From: Paracoccus sp. TOH
GTDB taxonomy: Bacteria > Pseudomonadota > Alphaproteobacteria > Rhodobacterales > Rhodobacteraceae
Length of the DNA: 64,000 bases
Direction of reading: 5' to 3'
NCBI RefSeq assembly: GCF_030388245.1
Contig: NZ_CP098361.1
Location: 557,001 to 621,000, forward strand
The notes below the pieces were generated by a model that had not been told where the DNA came from, ran no database searches, and saw only the letters and a program-made list of their open reading frames with translations. Both the position numbers and the translations under genes were made by a program. The first letter of the stretch is position 1, and each line of letters begins with the position of its first letter. Below are positions 53,047 through 61,983 of the stretch, piece after piece.

Positions 53047-53382
53047 ATGGCACAGATCGGCCAGTTTACCCGCACCCCGTCCGGCTATTTCGGGCAGCTT
53101 CGCACCCTCTCGCTCGACCTTGAGCTGACCTTTGTTCCGATCGATGATGTCGAGTCAGAGAACGCGCCCGCCTATCGAATTCGGCTTGGGGATGAAGACG
53201 GGCCGGAAGTCGGCGCAGGCTGGAAACATTCTGGCGAGCGCGCAGGACCGTTCGTCTCCGTCCTTCTCGACGATCCCGTCTTTCAGCAGCCGATCCGCGC
53301 CCGGCTGTTCCAGTCGGACGAAGATGGCCGCGAGTGGGGTCTGCACTGGACCCGTCCGAAGAAGCGCGACGAACAGGGGTGA
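53047..53382 (+). CDS. DUF736 family protein
   Basis: A 111-residue DUF736 protein: MAQIGQFTRTPSGYFGQLRTL at the start, then PAYRIRLGDEDGPEVGAGW and VSVLLDDPVFQQPIRARLF. DUF736 genes are near-universal companions of traF in alphaproteobacterial conjugation clusters, with no established biochemistry. The ATG at 53047 follows AGGAG. The next gene begins within a few bases. Confidence 0.9.
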   Translation: MAQIGQFTRTPSGYFGQLRTLSLDLELTFVPIDDVESENAPAYRIRLGDEDGPEVGAGWKHSGERAGPFVSVLLDDPVFQQPIRARLFQSDEDGREWGLHWTRPKKRDEQG

Positions 53383-53384
53383 TC

Positions 53385-54149
53385 ATGGTCACGTCCTGCA
53401 CTCGTCCCGCTTCGGGGAGATGCGGTGTCCGCCGCCGCATCATCCTCCTTCTTTTTTCCGGCCTGTTCGTCTCCACCATCGCCCCGCTGTCCGGTCTGGC
53501 GCAAACCACCGTGCCGGATCGCACGGTCGCTGCGCATCCGCACGGCGCGCATATCGAGGAGGCTTCGCAGCGTTTCGGCATCCCGCCGTCATGGATCATC
53601 GCCGTGATGCAGGTCGAAAGCGCGGGCGATATGCGCGCCATATCCACCGCCGGGGCGATGGGGCTGATGCAGGTCATGCCCTCGACTTGGGCGGAGCTGC
53701 GCATCCGCCATGCTCTCGGCCGCGACCCCTTCGAGCCGCGCGACAACATCCTCGCGGGCACCGCCTACCTACGCGAGATGTGGGATCGCTACGGCAATGT
53801 CGCCGCGATGCTCGCGGCCTACAATGCCGGTCCCGGTCGCTACGATGAATACCGCGCGACGGCTCGTCCGCTGCCTGCCGAGACGCGCGCCTATGTCGCT
53901 GCTTTGACGCCGATCCTGCTCGGCGAGCGGCCTTCCGGCAGCGGCTCGACGGTCGCTCCGCCGCCCGACTGGCGCGAGGCGGCGCTCTTCGTCGCGCGTG
54001 AAATAGGCGCTTCCGCTGCCGATCCCGCGTCCCCCGACCGCACGCCGGACGATGCCCCTTCGCTCGTCCCGGCGGCACCGGACGCACTCACCGCCTTGCA
54101 GTCGGAGGGGCTGTTCGTCGCCCGCGATGCCGGTGGGGACCGGCCATGA
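53385..54149 (+). CDS. Conjugation lytic transglycosylase (VirB1/TrbN-like)
   Basis: A 254-residue secreted protein with an Arg-rich N-terminus and a hydrophobic signal (IILLLFSGLFVSTIAPLSG), then a family 1 lytic transglycosylase (SLT) domain: ASQRFGIPPSWIIAVMQVES with the catalytic glutamate, then GAMGLMQVMPSTWAEL and AMLAAYNAGPGRYDEY. It opens peptidoglycan for the transfer channel. The ATG at 53385 and GTG at 53379 are both possible. The C-terminal 80 residues are disordered and proline-rich. Its stop overlaps a small downstream frame. Confidence 0.9.
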   Translation: MVTSCTRPASGRCGVRRRIILLLFSGLFVSTIAPLSGLAQTTVPDRTVAAHPHGAHIEEASQRFGIPPSWIIAVMQVESAGDMRAISTAGAMGLMQVMPSTWAELRIRHALGRDPFEPRDNILAGTAYLREMWDRYGNVAAMLAAYNAGPGRYDEYRATARPLPAETRAYVAALTPILLGERPSGSGSTVAPPPDWREAALFVAREIGASAADPASPDRTPDDAPSLVPAAPDALTALQSEGLFVARDAGGDRP

Positions 54150-54403
54150 GCAGCGGCACCGCAATTCGCATCCCATCGGGCGCTGGCGTGTCATGGAGGG
54201 CGCAGAGGGTGGCGGCAGGCACCACGACCGAAAGATGGCAGGATAAAAGCGCGCACGGTGCGGCTCAGGCGGGCGGTTGTTTTTGTTCATGTTTCTGGCG
54301 CGTTTCGCACCGTGCGGCGCTATCGCGCACCGTGTGCTTCGCGTCCATCTTCCTGATTTTATTCTCTGTTTTGCACCGTGCGGGGATGTGCCATGTCCGA
54401 TGA
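54146..54403 (+). CDS. Small frame between transglycosylase and relaxase
   Basis: An 85-residue frame whose ATG overlaps the transglycosylase stop (ATGA), suggesting coupling. The second half is cysteine-rich and hydrophobic (GCFCSCFWRVSHRAALSRTV). However, that stretch also contains the GCACCGTGC repeats, so it may be regulatory DNA that happens to stay open. It also runs past the relaxase start. Low confidence as a gene. Confidence 0.3.
   Translation: MSSGTAIRIPSGAGVSWRAQRVAAGTTTERWQDKSAHGAAQAGGCFCSCFWRVSHRAALSRTVCFASIFLILFSVLHRAGMCHVR
54253..54381. repeat. Four GCACCGTGC-type repeats upstream of the relaxase gene
   Basis: Near-palindromic nonamers occur at 54253 (GCACGGTGC), 54307 (GCACCGTGC), 54327 (GCACCGTGT) and 54373 (GCACCGTGC). 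The first is the reverse complement of the second and fourth. The last ends 11 bases before the relaxase ATG. Possible roles are binding sites for the relaxase or an accessory protein in oriT, or operators for the transfer operon. Confidence 0.55.
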
Positions 54404-56147
54404 GCACGAGTTCCGCATCCGTCCGGGGCGCATCCGCTCAACTCGTGCGCAGCAAACCCGGCCCTTCATCGCGCAGGCACTTGCCGCCGCGAAGAAGGCC
54501 GGAGGCGGCGTCTCGCGATCCGGTCGCGTCACATCCGGCAATCGTTCCCGCTTCGGGCGCGGCCAGCGCGCCAGCGTACAGGCCAACCGCCTCATCACCT
54601 CCCGTACACGCGGCGCCGTCGTCAAGGCACGCGTCGTTCGCCACATGGCGTCGTCGGCGCCGCTTGGTGCGCATCTTGATTACCTGCGCCGTGACGGCGT
54701 GACCCGAGACGGAGAGAAGGCAAGGCTGTTCGGGCCGGGAACGGAGGATGCCGATGGTCGCGCTTTCGCGGAGCGCTGCGGTGATGACCGGCATCATTTC
54801 CGGTTCATCGTCTCGCCTGACGACGCGCTGGATATGTCCGACCTCCGATCCTTCACCGACGATCTTGTCGGCCAGATGGAAAAGGATCTCGGCACGCGCC
54901 TCGATTGGGTGGCGGTCGATCACTGGAACACGGCGCATCCGCATGTCCATCTGATCGTGCGCGGCACCCGCGACGACGGGCAGGATCTCGTGATTTCCCG
55001 AGACTACATCAAGGAGGGGATGCGGGACCGGGCGCGCGATCTCATCACCCTGGATCTGGGGCCGCGCACCGATCTCGACATCCGCCGCAGCCTTGAGGCC
55101 CAGATCGAGGCGGAACGCTGGACACAACTCGACCGGCAGCTTGCCCGCGACGCTGGCAAATCCGGTATCGTCGATCTCGCCCCGCTCGCTGATCACCCGC
55201 AGGACGAGTTCCACACGCTGAAGGTCGGTCGGCTGCGCACCCTTGAAATCCTCGGGCTGGCCGATCAGATCGGCCAGTCGCAGTGGTTCATCAAGCCCGA
55301 GGCTGAAGCGGTCCTACGCGAGCTTGGCGAGCGTAGTGACATCATCAAGCGCATGCACCGCGCCCTGACCGAACGCGGCATCGAGCGCGGCTCCGCCAGC
55401 TATGTCCTCGCCGGTGAAAGCCTCGACGTTCCGGTTATCGGCCGTCTGGTCGAACGCGGCCTTGATGACGAGTTGAAGGGGACCGCCTATGCCGTGGTCG
55501 ATGGTGCCGACGGCCGCAGCCATCATATCAGGCTCCCGCATCTGGATGCCGCTGGCGACAGCCCGCCCGGCTCGATTGTCGAGCTGCGCGCTTATGAGGA
55601 TGCGCAAGGCGCGCGCCGTGTCGCGCTTGCCGTCCGCTCCGATCTCGATCTCGGCGCGCAGATCGGCGCCTCGGGTGCGACCTGGCTCGATCGGCAGGCC
55701 ATCGCCCGCGAGCCCATCGCCCTATCGGACAGCGGCTTTGGTGCCGAGGTCCGTCAGGCTCTGGATGAGCGCGCGGAGCATCTGATCGGCGAGGGCTATG
55801 CCGAGCGGCAGGGCGGCCGCGTTGTCTTCGCGCGCCGACTGCTCAGCACACTGCGCAGGCGCGAACTCGACAGCCTCGCCGAGAAGCTCGCGGCAGATAC
55901 CGGCATGTCCTTCGAGCGCGCCGCCAGTGGCGAATATGTCGCCGGTTCCTATCGTCAGCGCTTCGCACTCGCCTCCGGCCGCTTCGCCATGATCGAGGGT
56001 CCCGGACCTGACGGGGGTCTCGGCTTCCAGCTCGTGCCCTGGTCGCCCTCGCTGGAAAAGCAGATCGGCCGTCACGTCTCCGGCGTGGCCCGCGACGATG
56101 GCGGCATCGATTGGGATTTTGGGCGCAAGCGCAGCCTCGGCCTCTGA
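54393..56147 (+). CDS. Relaxase (VirD2-like, DUF3363)
   Basis: A 584-residue relaxase that nicks oriT and pilots the transferred strand. After a basic N-terminus, the relaxase domain includes LGAHLDYLRRDGVTRDGEKA and the metal motif HPHVHLIVRG with His182, His184 and His186. The C-terminal half carries DUF3363 (ADGRSHHIRLP, EKQIGRHVSGVARDDGG). The ATG at 54393 is favoured over an in-frame GTG at 54378. The traG coupling gene follows 25 bases on. The transfer origin is expected nearby. Confidence 0.92.
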   Translation: MSDEHEFRIRPGRIRSTRAQQTRPFIAQALAAAKKAGGGVSRSGRVTSGNRSRFGRGQRASVQANRLITSRTRGAVVKARVVRHMASSAPLGAHLDYLRRDGVTRDGEKARLFGPGTEDADGRAFAERCGDDRHHFRFIVSPDDALDMSDLRSFTDDLVGQMEKDLGTRLDWVAVDHWNTAHPHVHLIVRGTRDDGQDLVISRDYIKEGMRDRARDLITLDLGPRTDLDIRRSLEAQIEAERWTQLDRQLARDAGKSGIVDLAPLADHPQDEFHTLKVGRLRTLEILGLADQIGQSQWFIKPEAEAVLRELGERSDIIKRMHRALTERGIERGSASYVLAGESLDVPVIGRLVERGLDDELKGTAYAVVDGADGRSHHIRLPHLDAAGDSPPGSIVELRAYEDAQGARRVALAVRSDLDLGAQIGASGATWLDRQAIAREPIALSDSGFGAEVRQALDERAEHLIGEGYAERQGGRVVFARRLLSTLRRRELDSLAEKLAADTGMSFERAASGEYVAGSYRQRFALASGRFAMIEGPGPDGGLGFQLVPWSPSLEKQIGRHVSGVARDDGGIDWDFGRKRSLGL

Positions 56148-56172
56148 CCTCAACTGGAAAGGATCTCTGCCC

Positions 56173-58158
56173 ATGTCCGCCACCAAAATTCTCTGGGGAC
56201 AGATCACCACCGTCTTCCTCATCATCCTTGCCACCACCTGGGGCGCGACGCAATATGTCGCCTGGAGCCTCGGCTATCAGCCGCAACTCGGCCCGCCCTG
56301 GTTCGAACTGCTCGGGACGCCGATCTATTATCCCCCGGCGATCTTCTGGTGGTGGTATTTCTATGAAGCCTATGCGCCGCCGATCTTCGCGAAGGGCGGC
56401 ATCATCGCGGCCTCGGGCGGCTTCATCGCCATCGCGGTCGCCATCGGCATGTCGGTCTGGCGGGCGCGCGAGGCGAAGAACGTCGCCACCTACGGCTCGG
56501 CGCGTTGGGCCTCAAAGCCCGAGGTGAAGGCCGCCGGCCTGCTCGATCCCGATGGCGTAGTCCTCGGCCGATATGACCGCGAGTATCTGCGGCATGATGG
56601 CCCCGAGCATGTGCTGTGCTTCGCGCCGACCCGTTCGGGCAAGGGCGTCGGCCTGGTGGTGCCGACGCTGCTGACCTGGCCGGGCTCGGCAGTTGTCCAC
56701 GACATCAAGGGCGAGAACTGGCAACTCACTTCGGGGTTTCGTTCACACCATGGTCGCGTGCTGCTGTTCGATCCGACCAACCCGAAATCCTCGGCCTACA
56801 ATCCGCTGCTCGAAGTGCGTCGCGGCGAGTGGGAGGTGAGGGACGTGCAGAACATCGCCGACATCCTCGTCGATCCCGAAGGCAGCCTCGACAAGCGCAA
56901 CCATTGGGAAAAGACCTCCCATTCGCTCCTCGTCGGCGCGATCCTTCATGTTCTTTATGCCGAGCCTGACAAGACGCTGGCAGGTGTGGCCAGATTCCTG
57001 TCCGATCCCAAGCGTCCGGTGGACTCCACCCTGCGCGCCATGATGACAACCGCGCATCTGGGTGAGGCGGGGCCGCATCCGGTCGTGGCCAGTGCGGCGC
57101 GCGAGCTGCGCAACAAGTCCGAGAACGAGCGGTCGGGCGTGTTGTCGACGGCGATGTCGTTTCTCGGCCTCTATCGCGATCCCGTCGTGGCCGAGGTCAC
57201 GCGCCGCTCCGACTGGCGGATCAGCGATATTGTGGCCGGCGATCAGCCGACCACGCTCTACCTCGTCGTGCCGCCTTCCGACATCAACCGCACCAAACCC
57301 CTGATGCGATTGCTGCTCAATCAGGTTGGCCGTCGCCTCACCGAGGATCTGCAAGCGAATGCCGGAAGGCATCGGCTGCTCTTGATGCTCGACGAGTTTC
57401 CAGCGCTCGGGCGGCTGGACTTCTTCGAGACGGCGCTGGCCTTCATGGCGGGCTACGGCCTCAAGAGCTTCCTGATCGCGCAGTCGCTGAACCAGATCGA
57501 GAAAGCCTATGGGCCGAACAACTCGATTCTCGACAACTGCCATGTCCGCGTGAGCTTCGCCACCAACGATGAGCGCACCGCCAAGCGCGTGTCGGACGCC
57601 CTCGGCACCGCCACCGAGATGAAGGCGATGAAGAACTATGCCGGGCACCGGCTGTCGCCCTGGCTGGGGCATCTCATGGTCTCGCGCTCGGAAACCGCGC
57701 GCCAGTTGCTCACGCCGGGCGAGATCATGCAGCTCCCACCACATGAGGAGATCGTCATGGTGGCGGGCATCCCGCCGATCCGGGCGACGAAGGCGCGCTA
57801 CTTTGAGGATGCCCGGTTTCAGGAGCGCGTTCTTTCCCCGCCTGATCTGACGCGCCCGGAAGGAACCCGTGCCGACGACTGGACCGCGTTGCCGATCCCG
57901 GCGCGACCCGGTCCTGCCGAGGATGACGAGGACCACATGAGGGATGATGAAGATCCGACCGAATCCGAACGCCGCTTGCAGCCCGAACTCAGCCGCGTGA
58001 AGCCGGTGGAGAAGAAAAAGCCCATCGAGAACGAGTTCGAGCCCGATCTTTCCGATGACGTGGAAGAAGATGTTGCCCGGAACCGACGCATGATCCGCCA
58101 GGTGCAGGGGATTGCCCGGCAGGTCGCCATGGACCCGAACGACGGCATGGAGCTGTAG
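56173..58158 (+). CDS. traG: TraG/VirD4-type coupling protein
   Basis: A 661-residue type IV coupling ATPase. Two N-terminal membrane segments (about 8-30 and 70-100, the latter with GGIIAASGGFIAIAVAIGM) precede the ATPase with APTRSGKGVGLVVPT (Walker A, Lys near 157) and LLMLDEFPALGRLDF (Walker B, near 407). The tail is acidic and probably flexible. It links the relaxase-DNA complex to the mating channel. The ATG follows AAGGATC; upstream in-frame codons belong to the relaxase 3' region. Confidence 0.94.
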   Translation: MSATKILWGQITTVFLIILATTWGATQYVAWSLGYQPQLGPPWFELLGTPIYYPPAIFWWWYFYEAYAPPIFAKGGIIAASGGFIAIAVAIGMSVWRAREAKNVATYGSARWASKPEVKAAGLLDPDGVVLGRYDREYLRHDGPEHVLCFAPTRSGKGVGLVVPTLLTWPGSAVVHDIKGENWQLTSGFRSHHGRVLLFDPTNPKSSAYNPLLEVRRGEWEVRDVQNIADILVDPEGSLDKRNHWEKTSHSLLVGAILHVLYAEPDKTLAGVARFLSDPKRPVDSTLRAMMTTAHLGEAGPHPVVASAARELRNKSENERSGVLSTAMSFLGLYRDPVVAEVTRRSDWRISDIVAGDQPTTLYLVVPPSDINRTKPLMRLLLNQVGRRLTEDLQANAGRHRLLLMLDEFPALGRLDFFETALAFMAGYGLKSFLIAQSLNQIEKAYGPNNSILDNCHVRVSFATNDERTAKRVSDALGTATEMKAMKNYAGHRLSPWLGHLMVSRSETARQLLTPGEIMQLPPHEEIVMVAGIPPIRATKARYFEDARFQERVLSPPDLTRPEGTRADDWTALPIPARPGPAEDDEDHMRDDEDPTESERRLQPELSRVKPVEKKKPIENEFEPDLSDDVEEDVARNRRMIRQVQGIARQVAMDPNDGMEL

Positions 58159-58162
58159 CGCC

Positions 58163-58606
58163 ATGACACGCCACAGGAAGAAATCGAAGATCACGATCTA
58201 TCTTGACCCCGATGTCACCTCGGCGCTGGCGGACTTTGCGGCACGCCGGGATCGCTCGCAATCCATGATCGCCGAAGCCGCCATCGCGTCGTTCCTGTCG
58301 CCGGACGATGCCGAGCGGCGCGAAGCGGTTGTCGTCAAGCGCCTCGACCAGCTCGACCGCCGCATGGCGCGGCTTGAGCGGGACGTCGGCATCGCCGTCG
58401 AAAGCCTGGCGGTGTTCATTCGGTTCTGGGTCACGACAACGCCGGCGCTGCCTGAGCCAGCGGCGAAGGCCGCGAAGGCCAAGTCGGCGGAACGATATGA
58501 GGCGTTCATCACCGCACTCGGCCGGCGCCTCGCGCAGGGGCCGAAGCTCCGGCAGGAAATCTCGGAGGATGTGGCCGGATCAGAACAGGGTGCGGGGACA
58601 CACTGA
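58163..58606 (+). CDS. CopG-family ribbon-helix-helix protein
   Basis: A 147-residue protein starting with a ribbon-helix-helix: KKSKITIYLDPDVTSALADFAARRDRSQSMIAEAAIASFL. A coiled-coil (RREAVVVKRLDQLDRRMARLERDV) and an alanine-rich C-terminus follow. In related ICEs the same protein sits between traG and trbB and is thought to regulate transfer. It starts four bases after traG. What should come next (trbB) is absent here, as lower-GC defence-like DNA begins at once. Confidence 0.85.
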   Translation: MTRHRKKSKITIYLDPDVTSALADFAARRDRSQSMIAEAAIASFLSPDDAERREAVVVKRLDQLDRRMARLERDVGIAVESLAVFIRFWVTTTPALPEPAAKAAKAKSAERYEAFITALGRRLAQGPKLRQEISEDVAGSEQGAGTH

Positions 58607-58885
58607 TTGGTATACCATTTCGAGCCCATCAGCGACATTCAGGCAGACTGCGGTATGGCGCAGCCCCTCACGGATGCGGAAGAAGACCCGGCCCAAAGTA
58701 GACATTCCAGCGCTGTCGATCCTGCCTGGCGACATGTCCGAAAGCGGACACCGCACTCTTGCCGAACGGAAATCCACCCAATCAGTAAGACACGGCGGCG
58801 GCCTTCGGCGGATACTTGCGGTTCAAGCTGTGCAAAGCGCTGTTCGCTCGGTATCGTTGGCCAAGGGCGGGAGGGATGTTCAGCA
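58607..58885. other. Junction between conjugation cluster and defence DNA
   Basis: No gene is supported. Base composition and codon pattern change in this 280-base gap. A reverse-strand frame (58580-58777) encodes GRVFFRIREGLRHTAVCLN, which feels familiar as debris beside insertion elements, but I cannot name it. The breakpoint that removed or displaced the trb genes is probably close to 58607-58640. Confidence 0.45.
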
Positions 58886-60454
58886 GTGGAAATAAGTAGA
58901 CTTAAAATATCAAACTTTCGCTCTATCAAAGAGGCAGACATTCAGTTTGGCGCGGTTACAGTCCTTATAGGAACCAACAACGCCGGAAAGTCGGCGATAC
59001 TGGAAGCGATCCGCATCGCGCTTACCAGACGGTGGGGACAGCGCGGAACCGGATTCACTGAATATGATGTGCATCTGTGCGACGGTAGGCCAGATCCAAA
59101 AGTCGGCGATCCCGTCGTTATCGAGGTCGAGTTCCAGGAGGCTGTCGCCAACGAGTGGCCCGAGGACCTCCACGGCGAACTCGAAGACATCATCCAACTC
59201 GATCCAGTGACCGGCCGCGCGTCAATAATCATGCGCGTCAGCTGCTCATGGGAAGCGGCCGAAGAGAGTTTCGTGCCACGATGGGAATTCCTGAACGTCG
59301 AAAGGAACCCACTCGCCGGGCGCGGCGCTCGCGCCGTCAATCTCCAGGAGTTCTTCCAGTTTCTGCCCGTCTTCTACCTTGAGGCGCTCCGCGACGTCAC
59401 GGACGAGTTTTCCTCAAGGAGCCAGTTCTGGGGCAAGTTGCTCCGGACGGTGCAAATCCCTGAACCTCTCGAGCAGAAATCAAAGCGGATCTTCGACCTT
59501 CTGAATCGACGCTTGCTCGACGCTGATCCGCTTCTGGCCAATCTTGCCAACGGTCTTTCCCATATCAGCCGCGTCGCCGCCACCGACGTCCCAGGCCAGG
59601 CGGACTTGCGGCTGCTGCCCCTCAATACATGGGATATCCTCTCGAAGGCGGAGGTCATCTATCAGACGGAGGGCGGCAAACCGTGGCTACCGTTGGCGCG
59701 GCACGGTCAAGGCGTGCAGAGCCTTTCCGTCATGTTCCTCTTCAAAGCCTTCGTTGAGCTGATCCTGAGCGATCTGTACCGGCCCGAAAGCACAGCTGTC
59801 CTGGCTCTTGAGGAGCCGGAGACACATCTCCATCCTCAGGCGGCCCGCAGCCTTTGGCGTCATATCACTGAGCTCCCAGGCCAGAAGATCGTAACGACAC
59901 ATTCGCCGTACTTCCTACAGCACGTTCCGTTCCGCGATATCCGCGTCGTCCGTGTCGAGGCCAACGGCACAACTGTAAGCGCTCTCCCCCGTCAATTCCG
60001 CGCGCCCGTCCCGCATGTTCCCCAGATTGACGCCATCATCGCAGCCTCCGCCGGCCTCATCACTTATGACCGCGGTCTCAACGAACTCGTGCTGTCCGGC
60101 GCTCTGCCCCAAAACCAGTATCGCGATCTCCTCATCGCCTACGGCGGACGCCCTGACACACAGACCATCCACGCCGCGCTGCGTAAGGCATCCGATGCAT
60201 CGCAGGAGTTCGTCTCGGACGCGGAACTGGAGCAGCTGGAGACATTTGCTCGGCGGATCCGTGGCGAAATATTCTTCGCACGCCGCTGGCTTCTCGTGGA
60301 GGGCCCGTCCGATTACCATCTGGTTCATGGCATCGCCAAGGGCCTTGGCTACGACCTTGATGAACACGGCGTCGCCGTCATCGATTTCCAGAACAATGGC
60401 AGCCCCGAGATTATGCGTGAGTCATTGTCTCAGCTTTCCACTCTGGGAAGGTAG
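58886..60454 (+). pseudogene. OLD-family ATP-dependent nuclease, truncated by IS110
   Basis: A 522-residue OLD-type protein starting at GTG 58886 after GGGAGGG. The ABC-ATPase part has RLKISNFRSIKEAD, Walker A GTNNAGKS at 29-36, and the signature/Walker B segment LALEEPETHLHPQ. A Toprim nuclease domain begins (WLLVEGPSDYHLVHGIAK with the first glutamate, then VIDFQNNGSPEI) but the downstream acidic DxD part is missing because the frame runs into the IS110 left end and stops. OLD nucleases act in phage defence (for example Gabija GajA, retron and Lambda-exclusion systems). This copy has probably lost nuclease activity. Confidence 0.8.
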
Positions 60455-60464
60455 AGGCAGACGG

Positions 60465-60557
60465 TTTCTGGGACGGCCATCCCAGGAACTGGTGACGGGC
60501 GGGCCTCCCCGAGGAATGACCCGACGAGCGGTCGCAAAATATCTTGCCACCCGTCAC
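60465..60557 (+). ncRNA. Candidate IS110 bridge RNA
   Basis: Upstream of the transposase gene, TTTCTGGGA (60465-60473) pairs with TCCCAGGAA (60480-60488) as a first hairpin. GGTGACGGG (from 60491) then pairs with CCCGTCAC (60550-60557) around two smaller hairpins (CCTC/GAGG and GACC/GGTC). A 5' hairpin followed by loop-bearing stems in the left noncoding end is the arrangement of IS110 bridge RNAs, which guide target choice. This is inference from structure and position. Confidence 0.5.
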
Positions 60558-60626
60558 ATCTGTCAGGCCATCCGAACGGTAGAGGGGCCTTCGCGGCCGT
60601 GCATAATCAAGGATCACGACAAGCAT

Positions 60627-61595
60627 ATGAGCAGCAACTTCCACGAAGGCCATCGCACGAATATCATTGCGTTTGAGGTTTCTAAAGCGAGCCTAACCGT
60701 CCACAGCCTGCCCGACGACCGGCAGGTCACCATCCCAAACACCGCGCCCGCGATCAGACGCTTGCTCAAAGCAAAGACGAAAGGCAGCAACCCTTTCGTG
60801 ATCTGCGAGGCATCCGGTGGATATGAGCGCCATGTTCTGAATTGCGCAGTCGAGGTGGGGCTTTCAGCCCATCGGGCGCATGGCACGCGGACACGGAATT
60901 TCGCGAAATTCTTGGGCCTCTCTGCCAAGACAGACGCGGTGGATGCGCGAATGCTCGCGCTATTCGCCGCCAAGTCGGTCGATCTGCGGCTATGGCAGCC
61001 ACCCGCCCCAGAGACGGTCGAGCTGCGTGGCTTGCGGCGGCGGCGCGATGATCTGGCACAGATGATCCGCATCGAGCAAAACAGGTTGGAGCATCCGCAA
61101 ATCAAGCATGTGGAACGCTCTCTGAAGCGTCATGTTCGCGCCATGAGCAACGAGATCAAGGAGCTCGATACTCAGATCGCCGCATTGGTCGCCGCAACGC
61201 CGGAGTTTCGGCAGAAGTCGGGCCTGCTGACGTCTGTGATCGGCGTGGGGCTAAAGACGGCAGCGGCCTGTCTGGCTTATCTTCCAGAGCTGGGGTCGCT
61301 GACCAAAGGAGAGGCTGCTTCGATTGTCGGTCTTGCGCCCCATGCTCAGGATTCAGGGACGCTGAAAGGACGCCGCCGCATTTCAGGAGGCAGGCGTGAG
61401 GTCAGGTCGAGCCTCTATATGGCGGCATTGACTGCCCTCCGCCTCGATCCGGCGATGCAAGCTTTCGCGCACCGCCTGAAAGAGCGTGGCAAGCCCGCGA
61501 AAGTGGTCATCACCGCAATCATGCGGAAGCTCGCCGTCATCCTGAACGCGGTGCTCAAGACTGGGGAGCCTGCGCGTCGAACTCATTCGGCATAG
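60627..61595 (+). CDS. IS110-family transposase (DEDD)
   Basis: A 322-residue IS110 transposase: an N-terminal RuvC-like DEDD domain (IIAFEVSKASLTV, ICEASGGYERHV, KTDAVDARMLA) and a C-terminal transposase domain (SVIGVGLKTAAACLAYLPELG, then GLAPHAQDSGTLKGRRRISGGR) with a catalytic serine region. The first position of the DEDD tetrad is usually Asp (DVSK), while here it is Glu (EVSK); this may lower activity. The ATG at 60627 follows a structured noncoding region. The gene is otherwise full length. Confidence 0.9.
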   Translation: MSSNFHEGHRTNIIAFEVSKASLTVHSLPDDRQVTIPNTAPAIRRLLKAKTKGSNPFVICEASGGYERHVLNCAVEVGLSAHRAHGTRTRNFAKFLGLSAKTDAVDARMLALFAAKSVDLRLWQPPAPETVELRGLRRRRDDLAQMIRIEQNRLEHPQIKHVERSLKRHVRAMSNEIKELDTQIAALVAATPEFRQKSGLLTSVIGVGLKTAAACLAYLPELGSLTKGEAASIVGLAPHAQDSGTLKGRRRISGGRREVRSSLYMAALTALRLDPAMQAFAHRLKERGKPAKVVITAIMRKLAVILNAVLKTGEPARRTHSA

Positions 61596-61983
61596 CGATT
61601 GCGGACCTTCGCTCGCCTGCGCACGAACAACCGCTGTGCGGACCGAAGCTGCCGTTCGCAGATGCAGCGAGAGCATGTACTTCGCTGGCGCGGGATTCAC
61701 CAAAAGGGCGGACTGCAGACTTTCGCTGCGTTAGCATCCACCCGAACCTGACTCTGACAAGCGGACATCCATGTGGCGTGGAAATGTTCAGTTGGGAATT
61801 TCGTTCGTAGTTGCTGAAGTCCGTGGCCGTTTGGCGCGCATCGGAAAATTGAAGTCCTATTGAAGTCCTGTTGTAAGGATGCGGTTGCAGATCACCATTG
61901 ACTTGCAACCGGAAACCGAATGCATGAGATTGAAATAGTTGCAACGGCGACGTGCGGCGAAGTTCAGAGCAGGGAAATTGGTA
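61596..61983. other. Gene-poor region between IS110 and kinase-helicase gene
   Basis: About 390 bases contain no convincing gene. A reverse-strand open frame (61555-61944) has no clear similarity and I do not call it. The stretch is AT-richer than the left part and should contain the promoter of the gene starting at 61984 and the right end of the IS. Confidence 0.45.

Larger units (their letters stand above)
60445..61610 (+). mobile_element. IS110-family insertion sequence
   Basis: The element consists of a noncoding left end with RNA-like structure, a 322-codon transposase gene and a short right end. Its left boundary is placed where OLD similarity ends (about 60445); the right boundary, near 61600, is uncertain because IS110 elements lack conserved terminal inverted repeats. 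It interrupts the OLD gene. No target duplication is expected for the family. Confidence 0.7.

Noticed and set aside
61555..61944. Reverse-strand frame of 129 codons
   Set aside because: Arg/Ser-rich with no family resemblance, and it overlaps the transposase 3' end. Treated as chance.
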